The notes: a model not told the origin generated them from the letters alone. Counted from the stretch's first letter, positions 25,161 through 38,207 are shown. The stretch is DNA of 64,000 nt from Sipunculus nudus (GCA_026874595.1 CM049322.1:43030840-43094839), one strand, 5' to 3'. Numbers and translations are program-made.

Positions 25161-25919
25161 TTGTTAACAATAAAACATCAAATAAAGCTTTAATATTTTC
25201 ATTTTATCCTCTTCCTTCAGCAAAATTTGTGTCTGTTCCTACTTTTCTCTCAGCAACGTATTTATCCATTTTCTCCGTGGAGATGACTTTCTTTCTAAAC
25301 GAAAAAAAACATATTTTCTTCTGATTTTGTACGATGTTGAAAATAAATCATTTTGTAAATTAGTATCAAGTGATTTAAAAGAAATTTGTAAGAATATGCC
25401 ATATCAAATGTTACCACAGTCTAAATTCGGTATTTCTACGTTTCGGCATTCTTCTAAAGCTTTACGATGATTGTACAAGCATACCTACATTCGTGAAAGA
25501 GATGACATACTAATTCCATGTGAATATAACAATAATAACACCCGGGGGTATCATGTAGTGTCCGTCTAAATAAATATTCAAAGCCGAGCTTATGTTTCAC
25601 GCGTTGTAATGTCAGCACAATAAACACATCTTCCCAGGTAACATCGATATTATATGTTTTGTTGAATTCGTCGGAATTTATCTGGTGAGTTGGCGGTTAA
25701 TATGATTTATATGTGATTGATTAGACATCTTTAGAATTGTTTAAAGGATTTAATTCCTTTAACGTTAGCAACATGTGGCTCCGAACTGTTCATACTAGAA
25801 AGTGAACGATTTGCTTTAGAACCTCCCTTCCATTTTAATGGTCTGTTTGAGGAATATCCAAGACAGAGCAGTAAGACAGTTTGTGACACCTATATTACCT
25901 GTTGCCAAGTGAAAATCGT

Positions 25920-26360
25920 GCCTTATTTATTTAAGATATCTTCTATATGTTTTTTTAAATTGAAAAAAAAAAGGATCCATGGAAGACCGATTTATCACCT
26001 GCCTGCATGCAGTTATTATTCCAAGGTTGTTCTTCCAAAATATATTCCACAGTGATGGATTTAATCTTCCTATACTCTGCCTAGTAATGTAAACAACTAT
26101 TTTGAAATTTAGATAGTGATTTAGGGATTCGAGCCACATCAAAGCTTGAACTTACACAATCAAGGGCTCCAATGCACAACAATGCAGTGCAAATTAACTG
26201 TCTGAGCTGGCTATTGTCATCAGACAGTAATCTCTTGACCCGCATTACCCTTTGTGTTTTCACATAGTTCATAAAATCCGGCATTTTAAGGCCACCTTTT
26301 CCATAAGGTCCAATAATTGTGCTCTGCGGGATATGATAAAGGATATTCGGACTCTAGGAA
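25920..26360 (-). pseudogene. Decayed LINE ORF2 C-terminal region (copy A)
   Basis: Minus-strand frames read IIGPYGKGGLKMPDFMNYV and then VKRLLSDDNSQLRQLICT, the G-G-L-x-M-P-D segment that follows the reverse transcriptase in many LINE proteins, and further on RIPKSLSKF and AGDKSVFHGS in shifted frames. At least two frameshifts or stops separate the pieces. It is also present in copy B, so it was already there before the duplication. Confidence 0.55.
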
Positions 26361-27159
26361 GCATTGCTGAAGCTCGGCCTGAAACCGACTTATCTTGGCT
26401 GAAAGTCGGTTTAGAGCTAAAGGCCTTGATTATACCCATTAGTATTGGATATACTTTAAAAACAGAAGTGAGCAATTGTAAGTTATGTAGGGAACAATAT
26501 GTATAAATCTGACACCAGTACCATCCCTTCATTAGCCAATGAATTGAATATTTATGTGATTTAGTATTCATTAACTATAATTATTTAGCATTTTCTTAAC
26601 ATTTTTAACACTTAAAAATCGGTCCGGCACTGGATTACTATTATTTTAACAGCAATGATACTTTGTGGAATATTATACCTCTGCCAGAGGCGGTAGTTTG
26701 GTGGAAGGATAGGATATTTCATGAATCAAGAAAGACTGTATCAATGTGTTATAAAAGTACACATTCATGGAAAACAACATGGGCTCTCGCCCTCCATCCA
26801 GCAACAATTTAAGCCTTTCTATGAGAAAAGGCAATTCACTTTCATACAAGATGCCCCAATAACAGAGTTGGCTATAACGTTGTTACGCGGTAGCTTTTTT
26901 TTCATACCACGGCGACAACCTCGACCCAGGACTAATTATTTTGGTTATCATTAGGCCCAAACTCTTGACTGCAGACCCTGGTAACTTGTTATTATCAAAA
27001 TTAATATCAGATGCTTGAAACAAGAGGATAACATCTGAACAATAAAGGACTTTTTTAACGAAAACGGCGTATTATTGATGATAAAAATGTAATATGAATA
27101 TAAGGTAAAATGGAGAATAAAACCCATGGGTTACTCTTAAATTCTATGCATGCCACGCA

Positions 27160-29135
27160 TACCAGAGGCAAAAGCGAGGTCAGTGGGGAATAACAAAGAC
27201 ACGTGCTCACTTGTCACAGCAGTAACATATGTGCTGATACAGTTTTGCTCAGCATGGAAGGTCGTGTCACAGCCTTTTCTGTTCCTTAATGCTACTCATT
27301 TACTAATTGGACATCATATTTGTTTTCTCATTAGTTTTCATAAGTGATCCAGGTGGAAATTACTAATTAATTCATACATCTGGACAAGGGACTCTTTGTG
27401 ATTTATGCTCATATGTTCCTGGTTTGGTCTGTCGTTTGTTATATTTCTTCATAGAAATAAGTAAATGAACAACCATTTTAGAACGATGACTTTTAATGAT
27501 CTGTATCAATTTATAAAGGCACATATTAAAATATCATTTTTACACAGTTCATGCCCTCATTTGGTTTTGCCTTACCTTTATTATATACGTGTCAAGATAT
27601 TTTAAAATACTGTGCTGTTTCACAAAATCTGTGTCACACATATGCAATTAATTGTAATTTATTAAAATAAATAAATAACATAAATAAATAATGAAAGAAG
27701 ACTGCCAACATATTTAACTTGATGGTGACATTTAGCAAAGATATGCATACAGTTTTTACCAGCCAAGCATTGATCCCCTTACTGGTTTATATACATTGGT
27801 ATGTCTCAATTGGTTGAAGGGGCTTACATTTTATATTACCAAAACTTAATGTCATCATTTTATCTTATTTTTACTTGAGGCCCTCTAGGATGGCATCGGT
27901 GGATAGCTGTAAAGCCCTTAAATTACATGATTGCAAAACAATTTTAGATATATCCCCACATGACCAGCCTAGACCCACTGCAATTTAAAGAATATTTAAA
28001 TTATGCAATTCTTGTGTCACCATTTCCTTTGTTTGCCAATGCAGTTTATGTCACACAGCTGTAGGACACGCCGTCAGTATATTTTAACTCTTTATCACAA
28101 CAAATATGTATGACACATTACTTTTTATATTCGATTTATAAAGGACTTTTGAAGGATCTAACCTGGTGCGGAGCAGGTGGAGTGTTAAGCATTAATTAAA
28201 ATGAATATATTATTCCATAATTCATACCTTACATATTTTTATATTTTTTTTCTCAAATTATGTAAAGTCTTGCGGGAAAATGGTTCATTTATAAAATTCT
28301 GTTCCTGCCTATGTAATAATAATAATACTTGCCATTCAGAGGAACTAACCATATCACTATCTAATGAGGAGCGATTAATTTTTTTTAATGACCTGTGACA
28401 TAGTTTTTTACTTGACAGCTATGTGTTGGTTATGTCACAAAATATACAGTGTATTTTCTATTATTATCATTGGTGCTAGATACAGCATACCTACATCTAT
28501 ATTTTTAAAAGGCTTGTGAATAGAAACCATTTCATAATTTCATTTCAGAACACTTTTAACCATCACAGAAGCAGACATGTTTAATTTTAGCTTTATTAGT
28601 CCTTATTAAGTTAATGACTTTATAATGGCAGTATAAGCCAGGTACTGCCAAAATTGTTTTGGTGTGTGTGTGTCACTCTGTGCCTACTGTACATGAAACA
28701 AGAAACTAGTATTAATGTACACAATCAGAGGAACCATGCACAGACCACCTTATTCTGTGCCGTCTGGAATGTGTATCAGTCAGCACCAGTGCCCCGACCT
28801 TTGTATATCTTGATATTTTAATTGACCTCGGGCAACCTGTGGTGATTCATAGCAATCATAGACCGTAGAGCCAAGTAGATGTGAGCCCAAGGGTCTTTAA
28901 CTTTATTATGTTAAGAGTCAATGGAAAGTACCTTCCTTACAAGTCGGACTCACATTGTGCTCATAGCAGCAGATTCCTTTGGATTTATACTTCTTTCAAG
29001 ATGCTTTTAACAAAATTTGTTTGAAAGCATCCACAGATTTGAAGTGGATAAATGGAACAACTGACAGGTCAAGTTGCTATACACAGCCATGGTGAGTGAG
29101 CACGTGGTCACTGTTATTCCCTACCAGCCTCGCTT
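27160..29135. mobile_element. About 2-kb element with 45-bp inverted ends
   Basis: Left end 'gcaaaagcgaggtcagtg' then 'gggaataacaaag' and 'cacgtgctcact'. The reverse complement of 29090-29135 reads gcgaaagcgaggctggta, gggaataacagtg, ccacgtgctcact. Roughly 36 of 45 bases agree. The interior is AT-rich and repeats short 'tgtcacaca' words; no transposase frame. Confidence 0.55.
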
Positions 29136-29349
29136 TCGCTAGCTGATTAATTATTCATGAGGAATATTAAGAATTCCCTATGATCTTCCGATGGCCGGCT
29201 GTTTGTTCTATCACTCAGCTAAAAAAAAATATCCCAAACCATTATGAGTATTTGCACATCTTTACAGGAACCTACTGAATGACGTCAGAGTAATAACCAC
29301 TACATTGTCGACGCAGCAATTTTGTATGGTGCTGGAACAAAAGAGGCCC

Positions 29350-29535
29350 TTATATGATGTATTACTTATATAAAATCAAGAGATGTAAGATTGGCTACAC
29401 TGGTAGTTATATAGAGAAACATAACATGAATACAGAGACAAGTAGGTTCACTGCCAATAGGAATCGAGGACATGCCCTTCTAACCGTCGTTGACGCTACC
29501 ACTGAGCTACAACATATCCTCAACCATGCTGTTTG
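29350..29535 (-). repeat. tRNA-derived SINE-like unit 1
   Basis: The reverse complement has an A-box-like TAGCTCAGTGGTAGCG and, about 30 bases on, a B-box-like region CTCGATTCC, the layout of a tRNA head. A tail follows with 'gagatgtaagattggc' and 'ggcccttatatgatg' words shared with unit 2. It cannot fold as a sound tRNA (stems poorly paired), so it is a SINE or pseudo-tRNA. Confidence 0.5.
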
Positions 29536-29624
29536 TTCGCAGTCTTTTTTTTAGGAACTAACAAATTGTGCCGTCATGTGGCTTGCCACTATTTGTGTCC
29601 ATACCTCTAATTTGTATATAGCAG

Positions 29625-29795
29625 GGAGGAAATGAGGCCTTATATGGTGGACTGCTAATATTACATAGGGGATGTAAGAATAAGCATGCTAGTTCATTGC
29701 ACGGGAGTAATGGAACATGAATACACATAAAAGTCGATTAACTGCCGATCGGAATCGAACGGGCAATCTTAAGGTCGTGCTTTTGATTATTATTA
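29625..29795 (-). repeat. tRNA-derived SINE-like unit 2
   Basis: Shares with unit 1 the words 'ggccttatatggtgga', 'gatgtaagaat', 'aacatgaatacac' and 'actgccgatcggaatcga' in the same order. Only the B-box half of the tRNA-like head remains (GTTCGATTCC on the minus strand). Confidence 0.5.
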
Positions 29796-30010
29796 ATTAA
29801 AATGAATACTCATATCATTAATAGCTGCTTGAATCGCTAAACACGATGGTTAAGTTCAAGTATTTAATGTTGCATATACACCGTCGACAATGAAAAATAG
29901 GTTTATGACGAGTTGAAACAGACTTAAATAAAACATAGGAGATTAAAGGATATAATATATTCTGAACTTTATGGTAAATGTGAACATTAATATTATATAT
30001 ACAATATTCC

Positions 30011-30011
<1 letters not shown>

Positions 30012-30043
<32 letters not shown>
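30012..30043. repeat. (TAA)n microsatellite at the edge of the A-only block
   Basis: About ten TAA repeats. The matching run in copy B is at 49106-49132. Confidence 0.95.
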
Positions 30044-30045
<2 letters not shown>

Positions 30046-30351
30046 TTATGTTAAATGATTGCATGGGAAAATGAACAGGATAAGTAGTTCTAGAATTTCA
30101 AATTTGACGACTATGTATGTGTAATGGTTGTACAAGAATAACCTCCAAGTGGGAAGTTACATATGACATCGCGTGCGAGTAATGTGATCAATTAACCTTG
30201 TTTACCAGAAACCTGCCTAGAAAGGAAAGCTGATGTTTATATCAAATTTTAGTGGGATCACATTACACATCATGATCAACTACTGAATCAGCCTAGATAG
30301 CTATATAGATGTAAACATGTTCTCACACGTTTGGCAGAGGCGGCAGCAACA

Positions 30352-30480
30352 GATTGGAATTTCAGACAACATTCATTGGTTTAAATTTGTTGGCATTGCA
30401 TTTCAGATAGACTAAATAGATTGAAATTTGAGACAACAGTCGTTGGTTTAGGTTTGTTGGCATTGTATTTCAGATAGACT
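30352..30480. repeat. Two-unit tandem duplication of about 62 bp, copy A only
   Basis: 'gacaacattcattggttta' to 'cagatagact' is followed at once by 'gacaacagtcgttggttta' to 'cagatagact'. Copy B (about 49445-49500) has one unit. Confidence 0.8.
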
Positions 30481-32899
30481 TCAATCAATTTCCACGGTTT
30501 TGCCGAAGGACTAAATCATTGTATCATATATCAGACTAAATGGTTATGATGTTATGGCACAATTGCTTGATGTTAAAATCATAGATCAGGTGCAGAGAAA
30601 GCATGTGGTAATGGAGGTTTTCGGTCTGGTAAAGCGTTCTTCTGCTTATCAAATGTAAGTGATTTTGAAACTCCTAATGATTTTAAATGTACGCTCATTT
30701 TAACAATAAACAAAAAAAAGAAACACATGGAGAGAGCTGCAGCAAGACAGAAATTGTTTTCGTGTAGTAAGGGTGTACAAATGAGTATATCACAGATAAT
30801 TTATTTCGTATAGACCGTCAGGTTTCACAGGATGTACCCACGTCGACAAACAGTAACAAATATATAATAAAAATATTGAAGCTTTTGTCAAGACCACAAG
30901 ATTGCGTTGTTTTTTATGAATAGCCTGTACAGCTTCTGCAGCGATTCAGGTTGTTCCGGCTTTATTCGCGTCGTTTTGTTCAGTTTTACAGCCTCCCTAT
31001 AGAAAGCTTTTAGAAGATTTTAAAACAAGTCTATATCATTTTGTTTATTCAGACGCTTTGATCCTTTTACTGTTTTGTTCAATAATCAATCTTAATGAAT
31101 TTTTAATCATAGAATTCACACAAAAATAATCTTCTAAGACGACAGAGTCAATTACTTCTTCTCGGGGCTGCATAAAATTCCGCATGTAATTAGATCATGA
31201 AAACCTAAACAGCTTTTCAATTTAATTTAGGTTCGATTCGGCACGAAGTCCAATGTTCACGATTTATCCAAAAAGAGTGATTTATTTTTTTATCATAGCC
31301 CTTTCTACATATCTTTTGAAATGAATATAAACCCTTTGGACAAACTAACACAAATCGTGGCGATTACAAAATTGGCTATCCTTCAATATCCGAAGTAATA
31401 ATGTTAAATTTGCCATTTAGGTTTAAAGGAACTTCTTGTATTGAATGTCTATCTTAAACTTCTAAAAATACTTACATTCAGCTCTGTTGGCCAAGGGAGA
31501 TAATGCAACCTGAGATGGTTGCATATATGTTGAGGTAGAAAGGTCGCTTGTTGCAATACCATTTGCAAAACTCTGGCTATCTGACATGCCGCCAGATGAC
31601 TTTGCTGATTTTTCTTCATGATTTTGGAGGGTCTCCACAAATTATAAATACGTTGATATTAATAAAACAAGCAGCTTGTGGGCGGTTATATCCGTGAATT
31701 CAGGCTTATATGTATGGAAGTTTGAATGAAAACCTTTAGTTTATAAATGACAGATAGGTGTCTGGTCCCCTTAAAATGGAATACATGGTCCTTGTGAAAA
31801 ACAATGCTGTAAAAATGAATTCTTGGACTTGATGATAAAATTTTATCATTTTCTCATTTGGTTGAATTGTAAGACATAATATCGAAAAAAATCATGGAGT
31901 GATGAGAATAGTGTACAAATGTTATCATTTATAATGTTTATCAATAGTTGTTAAGTTAGTAAAAAAAAATAAATCCTTAAATCCCTGACTCATGGTACTG
32001 TTACGTGTGACAAGACTTTTGTTTGGGATCGACAAGCAACAATAAAAACAAGAAAGACTAAAAGAATACTAGATAATATTAATAAAAATAAACTCATTAT
32101 TTACGATATATACAAGAAATAAACGATATACTGATGATTACATTTCCAAAAATATTATCCAAGTGAGACACCAGTAGCACAAAAAGATATGGCAGTTATA
32201 CTTAACTTAAAAGTGTATTCAGTCCAAATATATGGCGTCCGAATACAACTCCTTTGGCTGCATAGTTTAAGCCAATCAATCAGAAGTTTACACTGTAGTT
32301 CAAATTCAAAATAGCGCACACAGAGTCAAAACAACAAACGTGAGTTTGCATTCCTTTTCTGAAAGAAAATGACCTGTTGTCCTCCATTGTGGTTCCGCTC
32401 CACTGCACGACGATTTCCTGCTTGTACTCGAAGCACCACCACACTGCTGACAGATATCATTAATGTTTTGCAGTTCCTATGTACACTTTAGTGTCACATT
32501 ATTTTGAGACTTTTAGGTTTAAATTGCACCTAAAGGTAATAAAAATGTATGTTACTATAAATTATTCAAGTATCTACTTTTTCTAGATAATAGACACATT
32601 TGTTTTATTCGTCCGTGGTGCAAAAAGAAAAAAAAAAGATAAGTCTCAGTGCATTTGCAACAATAATCGTGAAAAACCTGTGAACAAATGCAATACAACT
32701 TTATTTGTGTTGTAAGTATATACAATATATTATTTGTATACAAAATGCTTTAATAGCCTTATGTTGATCAGGCGTTAAACACAATGTCACAATATTCCTC
32801 ATAGGCCATCGTCCTAGGCCATTTCTTATACAAGTGATAGTCAGAGACTACATGAATAAGCCAGAATTCAAATGAAAAAGTTGTGCTGCTCTCTCTCAA

Positions 32900-32902
<3 letters not shown>

Positions 32903-32982
<80 letters not shown>
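32903..32982. repeat. (CT)n followed by (TA)n
   Basis: About 14 CT then about 26 TA repeats. The minus-strand frame with IY and RE repeats across this tract is an artefact in that part. Confidence 0.95.
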
Positions 32983-32989
<7 letters not shown>

Positions 32990-33027
32990 AAATATTATCA
33001 AAATAGAAATATTATTTATTCTCGTAC

Positions 33028-33079
33028 CTGAAGCAACAATGGTGATTATCAAAAGAACACTCTTCGATTCCATCTTCAT
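33028..33079 (-). CDS. Possible orphan signal-peptide exon
   Basis: Minus strand: ATG at 33079 opens 17 codons, MKMESKSVLLIITIVAS, plus one base, then TCAG|gtacga. Basic start, hydrophobic core and small residues at the end look like a signal peptide; phase 1 is the usual phase for the first intron of secreted-protein genes. No downstream exon was found on the minus strand, so this may be chance or a remnant. Confidence 0.25.
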
Positions 33080-34139
33080 CTTATTTTCAGGAATAAAAAG
33101 AAAATAGTAAACTGAAAACAGTCTCACTTTTTTTGTCAGTAAAATGTCATCCACATTTAAATGCCTGTTATTGGACCACTTATAAAACGGAGTTGTAAGA
33201 ATTATCTCTTTGCTATCATCATGCTTATTTTTGTTCAAGTTGTTTTGCAATGGGGTGTATTTCATGAACTTTAAAACACTATCGTTTAGATATAAAGGAA
33301 AATCAGCAGGCTGTGAATTCAAGGGAACTTATTTGCAAAACTATCTGAAAAGTACAAAATAACCAAAGATCTCCAGAAAACCCGATCACTGTCCAAACTG
33401 TTGATATACATTACGATTTTTAGCTCAACTGACTATAATATTAGTCATCTGACCTATATTTATGATCTATTATCTGTCACCCATCGTCCGTCTGTCTGTC
33501 TTTCCGTTAGACTGGCACGTTTTGAAACCATTAGACCTACGATTCCAATATTTGACATGTAGTCCATTAGTTCTTTTGCTTCTCCTACTGTGCCAATAAT
33601 TCGGCTATTGCGACTAAGGTCCTTCGGCAAATAAAGGAAAACCTCAATTTTGCATTGAAAACCTGCTGTTACACTTAATGACTGCCTTATATCAAAACCA
33701 CTCGTCTTTGTTTGTTCATATTTACAGATATTCATAAAATTCCTCGATATATTTCCTATGAACGGGCCTAAAATTAGGTCATTATTGCAATTTATAAAGG
33801 TTAAGGACCTTAAGATTAATTAGATACCTTATCAAAATAGCGAGAAATATGTTTTCTCTCTTAACATAGTGACTGCAATAGTTAGAGTTTTTTTGAAGGA
33901 TTCAATATAATTTAATCAAGATTTAATCATATGAAAGAAATAAGATCAAAATGTTGTAAATTCTTTACGTTATTAGCATAAGTGTAAAATCATTACCTTA
34001 AATTTTGCTCAACCTTGACCATTTTCTTTCTGTAAGCACAGCTGATTTTGTTTTCACAGCATGTACACATAAGGATTTAATCTGTTAAAATATGAAATTT
34101 GAAAATAAAAGCTCACAAACAGGGCTTGTTATTGACTTT

Positions 34140-34275
34140 TTTTGGGGGGGATGTAAGTCTGCTGGGCTTTTACACCCGAGCATAATGGCTCATCAGGCCG
34201 GAGCTTATCCCGGTTTCGGTAGCGTGAAGCGATTAAGGAGTTAAACTCCTCATGGATGGGACGCTAGTCTTTGTG
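34140..34275. repeat. SINE-like unit ('cccggtttcggtagcgtgaa')
   Basis: GC-rich island with 'gctgggcttttacacc', 'gagcttatcccggtttcggt' and 'ctcctcatggatgggacgct'. I recall similar words from dispersed repeats of several marine invertebrates, but cannot name the family. Confidence 0.35.
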
Positions 34276-35139
34276 GGGGAAGGGAGGGCTCTATTGTGTT
34301 AACTTGAATTGTCAATATCCAATCAGCCTACTGCTAGTCACTGGAGTTCACTAAATACAGCATTGCCTGCATCCCTTGTTAGAAATGCATCACTCAGGAA
34401 AACCCCTGCCTTCAAAGGTGGACTGTTATTCTCAAATCACTTCCCACCCCACCCCTACAGCATAATACATCACGCGTAATAGAGTAATTTTTATTGTTTG
34501 AACTGTATTTTCTAAACTGTAAAGCTGTTACATCTCAAATATTATCCAAAAATTGTGTTATTCTGGCATTATTAAAGAAATTTCCGAATGCATAATTTTT
34601 ACCATGTTATGATTCAAAATAAATTAACCCTATTCGTGTACACAGTATAATGTTATATGAGCAAAATTAGGGATAAATGATGATAATATTAAGAATTTTT
34701 AATTGGTCTTATATATCCAAATATATATGTAATGTTGTAAATGAATGAGGATATGAACTTTAAAAAATTATAAAAAGTGAGGATCTAATGCAACCGTGTG
34801 TTCATTATTTTCCTGTCTTAGAAGAATGGACAGTAAAGTTATCTGCCTTGTTCATCTACCTGTCCGTCTGTCCATGTTATAATATTCAGTGATTATGTAT
34901 CAATTTTTTTCCGGTATGAACTGGTGAATTAGATTTCATATACCTTATGTATACGCGGATATGATGTTACTCCCACCTTTCAGCAACCTCCAGTACCGGA
35001 GTAAGGGCTATTGTGCATGTGTTTAACCTTGCTTTCAGGGACGAATTTAAGCATGTTTGACCTGACGTTTGACAAAGGCTCTGACCAATGTGCGTGGTCA
35101 GTAAGGGTGAAAAACACATCACTCTTACTTTATGAAAAG

Positions 35140-35300
35140 AAGGGGTTCAACTCAAGAGGATTAATGACAACAACTAATACATAAAGGGGTGTGTTTGGGG
35201 TGGGTTCGGTTTTTTTTCATGCCTATAATTAGTCTGATACGATTTAAACAAGGTTGCGGCTGAAAAGGGGTTACTGACCCCCTGGTCTGCCCTTGTGTCT
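35140..35300. mobile_element. Degenerate relative of the MITE at 10.37 kb
   Basis: 'ggttcaactcaagaggatta' followed by 'atgacaacaactaa', and later 'aaggttgcggctgaaaaggg', match 'gtccaacacaagaggacaaa' and 'aaggttgcgatggctgaaaa' of the 10.4-kb copy. The GCGGATCC ends are lost. Confidence 0.5.
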
Positions 35301-37992
35301 CCTTCTGCTACTAATAATGTATGCTCATTACCGTTTCCTTCTTCAGGAAGAGTTTTCTTGCCTTAAAACGTATATTTAATAAATATATTATGTCTTTCAA
35401 ACTTTCAAACATCACCCTATTCTTTAAAGTTCAAGAAAGTAACCAGTCTATGATTACTGAAAACTGAGTGCCCAACGTCCCATCCGGTTCGCAAAGGAAA
35501 ACAATATCGTCACTGACCAGGTCTTCGAAGTCAACATACCGATGTATGAATTTCTTGCCCATGCACTGCGCCGAAGAAGAGATGTCAAAAAAAGTTTGTA
35601 CATATCTTATTGGGAGAGTAACCCAATGAAATTCTATAGTTTTCTTTTAATTTGTTTATTTAAAAATGGCAAAAAGTTCCTTCTTTCGGTAAATACATCA
35701 CCCTAACCGCGGTAAAAAAAAGCCCGGTATACCGGGTTTATCAGCTAGTTAATTTATATTTTAGATATTTATCTCCAATGTGAACTTCAGCTGAGCACAA
35801 TGACCAATGGTTTCCTAGTTGGAATCACCATACCAATAAATCATGTAGACATGTGATGATTACATGTCAAATAGACGTCATCTTGTCCATCCTTATCACG
35901 ACGTGTCTGTTGTAGGTAACACATAGGTTTGAAAGCAGCCAACTCTGAACAAAAATCCCCTGACTATTCCTGGGAATTTAGCTGGTTTTCAAGGATAAAC
36001 TAACCAAACAAATTCAAAATCTTTCACAAAATCAACATTTTACTCTAACCAAAACCAAATCTTTATTTAAAAAAATTAACTGAAAAGCAATGCAAACTGA
36101 AAATAGAAATTTGGAATTGTCAATATATCATTCTAGGAACCAACCACTCTGTTGTGATGCATTTATCATGTGTAAAAAATTATCACACAATGACAACAAA
36201 TGACTTTAATGGATCAAAGTATCTGCACTCTGCTTTGCCCTTGTAGTATGTTACCTGTGCAGATTCATGTCCATAGTATAAAAGTGTAACTTGAACTTTG
36301 TATAAGTTGTGTATTACTGTTTAGAAACAGGTGGCCTTTCATTTTTGGTCTGTGCCGCATGATTACGTATCGTGTATCCATGCTCTGCGTCATCAATTTA
36401 CATGCGCGTACAATATCAAAGGAAAACAAGATTAAACCTACAGCAAAACACAATTTTAATTGAAAGGAAAATGAATATGCTGTGTGCAATTATTGAACGC
36501 TGGCTCATGAGGTAAAGTATACAGTCGCCATTAAGAATTCCCTGAATTACTTAATAATCACCAGAAAAGTTCCTGACTTTTTATGAAATTGCCTGACTTT
36601 AGTTTTCCTTTAAAAAGTGATAATTTTCCCTGACCGCTGGCAACCCTGTACGCAACTAGAGCCCCCGTTTCCGCCTCTGTTAAATATAAAGGCCTACTAA
36701 TTTGTGGGAATCCCCCCCCCCCCCCACCGCACCTCAAGTGTCAGCCAGTTTCCACATCAGTCCCCACAAACCGGCCTTGGTAGTTCCCAAATAAGCAAAT
36801 AAAGACCAGAATTAGATTCCGCAACCCCCCCCCCCCTCCCCCGAACAAAAAATAAATGTTGTAAAACATATTCCCCTTTGATTAATATAATTTGTAGAAT
36901 CTAAGCCTTCTGGTGGCCATTTTGGATATTCCCAAATTTTACTACCTTCACCCGGAGAATTTTTTTTTTTTTACTTTTCGTATGTTCAAAATGATACCTT
37001 CTTGGGAACAAAACAAATGGGATAATTTGTTTTCTAATTTTGTGAGAGGTTATGGTACATAATGCCTGTACTTTTAAAGCTGAAATCAGCTCACGCCATT
37101 CAGCTTGCAAGTGCGTATAGAGGAATCACCTGCATTCGGTTGTTGTTTGTCCCATTTTTCATACCAGTCCACATAATATCTGCTTATTCATGGAGCTGTC
37201 ATCAATTCTGTATTTGAAATTTAATATTGTCCCTTGTTAGAGGCACGCGAAGTGTCAATGTCAGACGTCGCTATGGCAGAGTTCGTGCATTTGGTGTTTC
37301 ATTAAGCCTGCATGATCATACATACAAAAAATAGTGGCTGTTCAGGAACATCTTTTTGTAATACTATACAATATTGATTTACAACTCAGTGTGGTTTGTT
37401 TTTCTGTGTGTAATTTCTCTTGGTAATACACAGCGAATAATACATTTTCCATTGTATTAGTAGATATATTTGGTATATACTTGGTAAAAAGAAAATAAAT
37501 AACAGATGAGTGTATCATAATATTTATTATCAAGTCATAGTCATTGGCTATGTCGCAGAATTATCTTTCAAAAGGTTGTGCATAGTACGCCAGAGTCCCC
37601 CTTTACGTCACAGATTACAGGAACTTTCATTTAGTAAGAATTATAACATGAGCAGCAGCCGAAACACAACATAGACGCCTTGGTATGAATTCCTAACGCG
37701 TAACCCTGATTGTTGTTCTTTATAAAAGGAATAACTATAGACGGAAAGGAACCGGTGCAATGCATAAGGAGCATTACCTGAACTAAATATTAACAATAAT
37801 TCGCTTACTTGCTGTAATTCGACGATTCTTACTCCAACTCCTTTCAAAAGTGTCAACCCTCAAGCACATTATGACATCACATTACAGTGAGATATAAATG
37901 ATTTTGCATTTATATTTTAATAATTATTTTAATTGTTACTAATACTTATATTGTAGGGTAGTTTTACAATGTATGATATGAACGCTTTTTGC

Positions 37993-37996
<4 letters not shown>

Positions 37997-38042
<46 letters not shown>
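37997..38042. repeat. (TA)n microsatellite
   Basis: About 23 TA repeats, ending in (TTTA)n. Confidence 0.95.
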
Positions 38043-38046
<4 letters not shown>

Positions 38047-38135
38047 TTATTTATTTGTTTATATATAAAGATTAGATGACGGTACTACTTATACAATATG
38101 CAATAAAATCCGCTGGAAACAAGTATTTTTATTGC

Positions 38136-38139
<4 letters not shown>

Positions 38140-38207
<68 letters not shown>

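Larger units (their letters stand above)
26820..30005. other. Block present only in copy A
   Basis: The left edge follows 'ccatccagcaacaa', the right edge is the (TAA)n run. In copy B the two flanks are joined directly ('ccatccagctacaaagtg' then (AAT)n). The block holds an inverted-repeat element and two SINE-like units, and no gene that I can support. Confidence 0.7.
20150..32560. repeat. Segmental duplication, copy A
   Basis: Collinear with 44590-51700 on the same strand. Matched pairs: 20241/44680, 21300-21520/45860-46090, 22140-22950/46200-46880, 24540-26820/46910-49090, 30005-32560/49105-51700. Copy A is longer because of blocks 23050-24540 and 26820-30005, which have no counterpart in B. 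Divergence is clearly visible (frequent substitutions and small indels), so the event is old. Confidence 0.9.
33421..35940. repeat. Hairpin-ended dispersed repeat, about 2.4 kb, with nested insertions
   Basis: Left end TAGCTCAACTGAC ... GTCATCTGACCTA at 33421-33456, right-end motif CAGCTGAGCACAATGACCA at about 35788. Internal words 'ggcataatgttagatgtcc'-type, 'ccttaaattttgc(t/c)caac' and 'aaggatttaatctg' follow in the same order as in 4844-6200. 34680-35940 also matches 150-990. Nested inside are the element at 34140-34275 and a degenerate MITE. Confidence 0.65.

Noticed and set aside
29450-29520. Functional tRNA gene
   Set aside because: Boxes are recognisable but acceptor and anticodon stems do not pair; treated as SINE head.
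31225-31240. 'ggttcgattcggc' as a tRNA B box
   Set aside because: No A box at the right distance upstream and not kept in copy B ('ggttcaattcggc').
31449-31640. 63-codon minus-strand frame, region present in both duplicates
   Set aside because: In copy B the same frame is broken by indels, so there is no sign of coding constraint.
32768-33322. 184-codon minus-strand frame
   Set aside because: Its length comes from reading through (TA)n and (CT)n as IY and RE repeats; only the small signal-like segment is listed separately.
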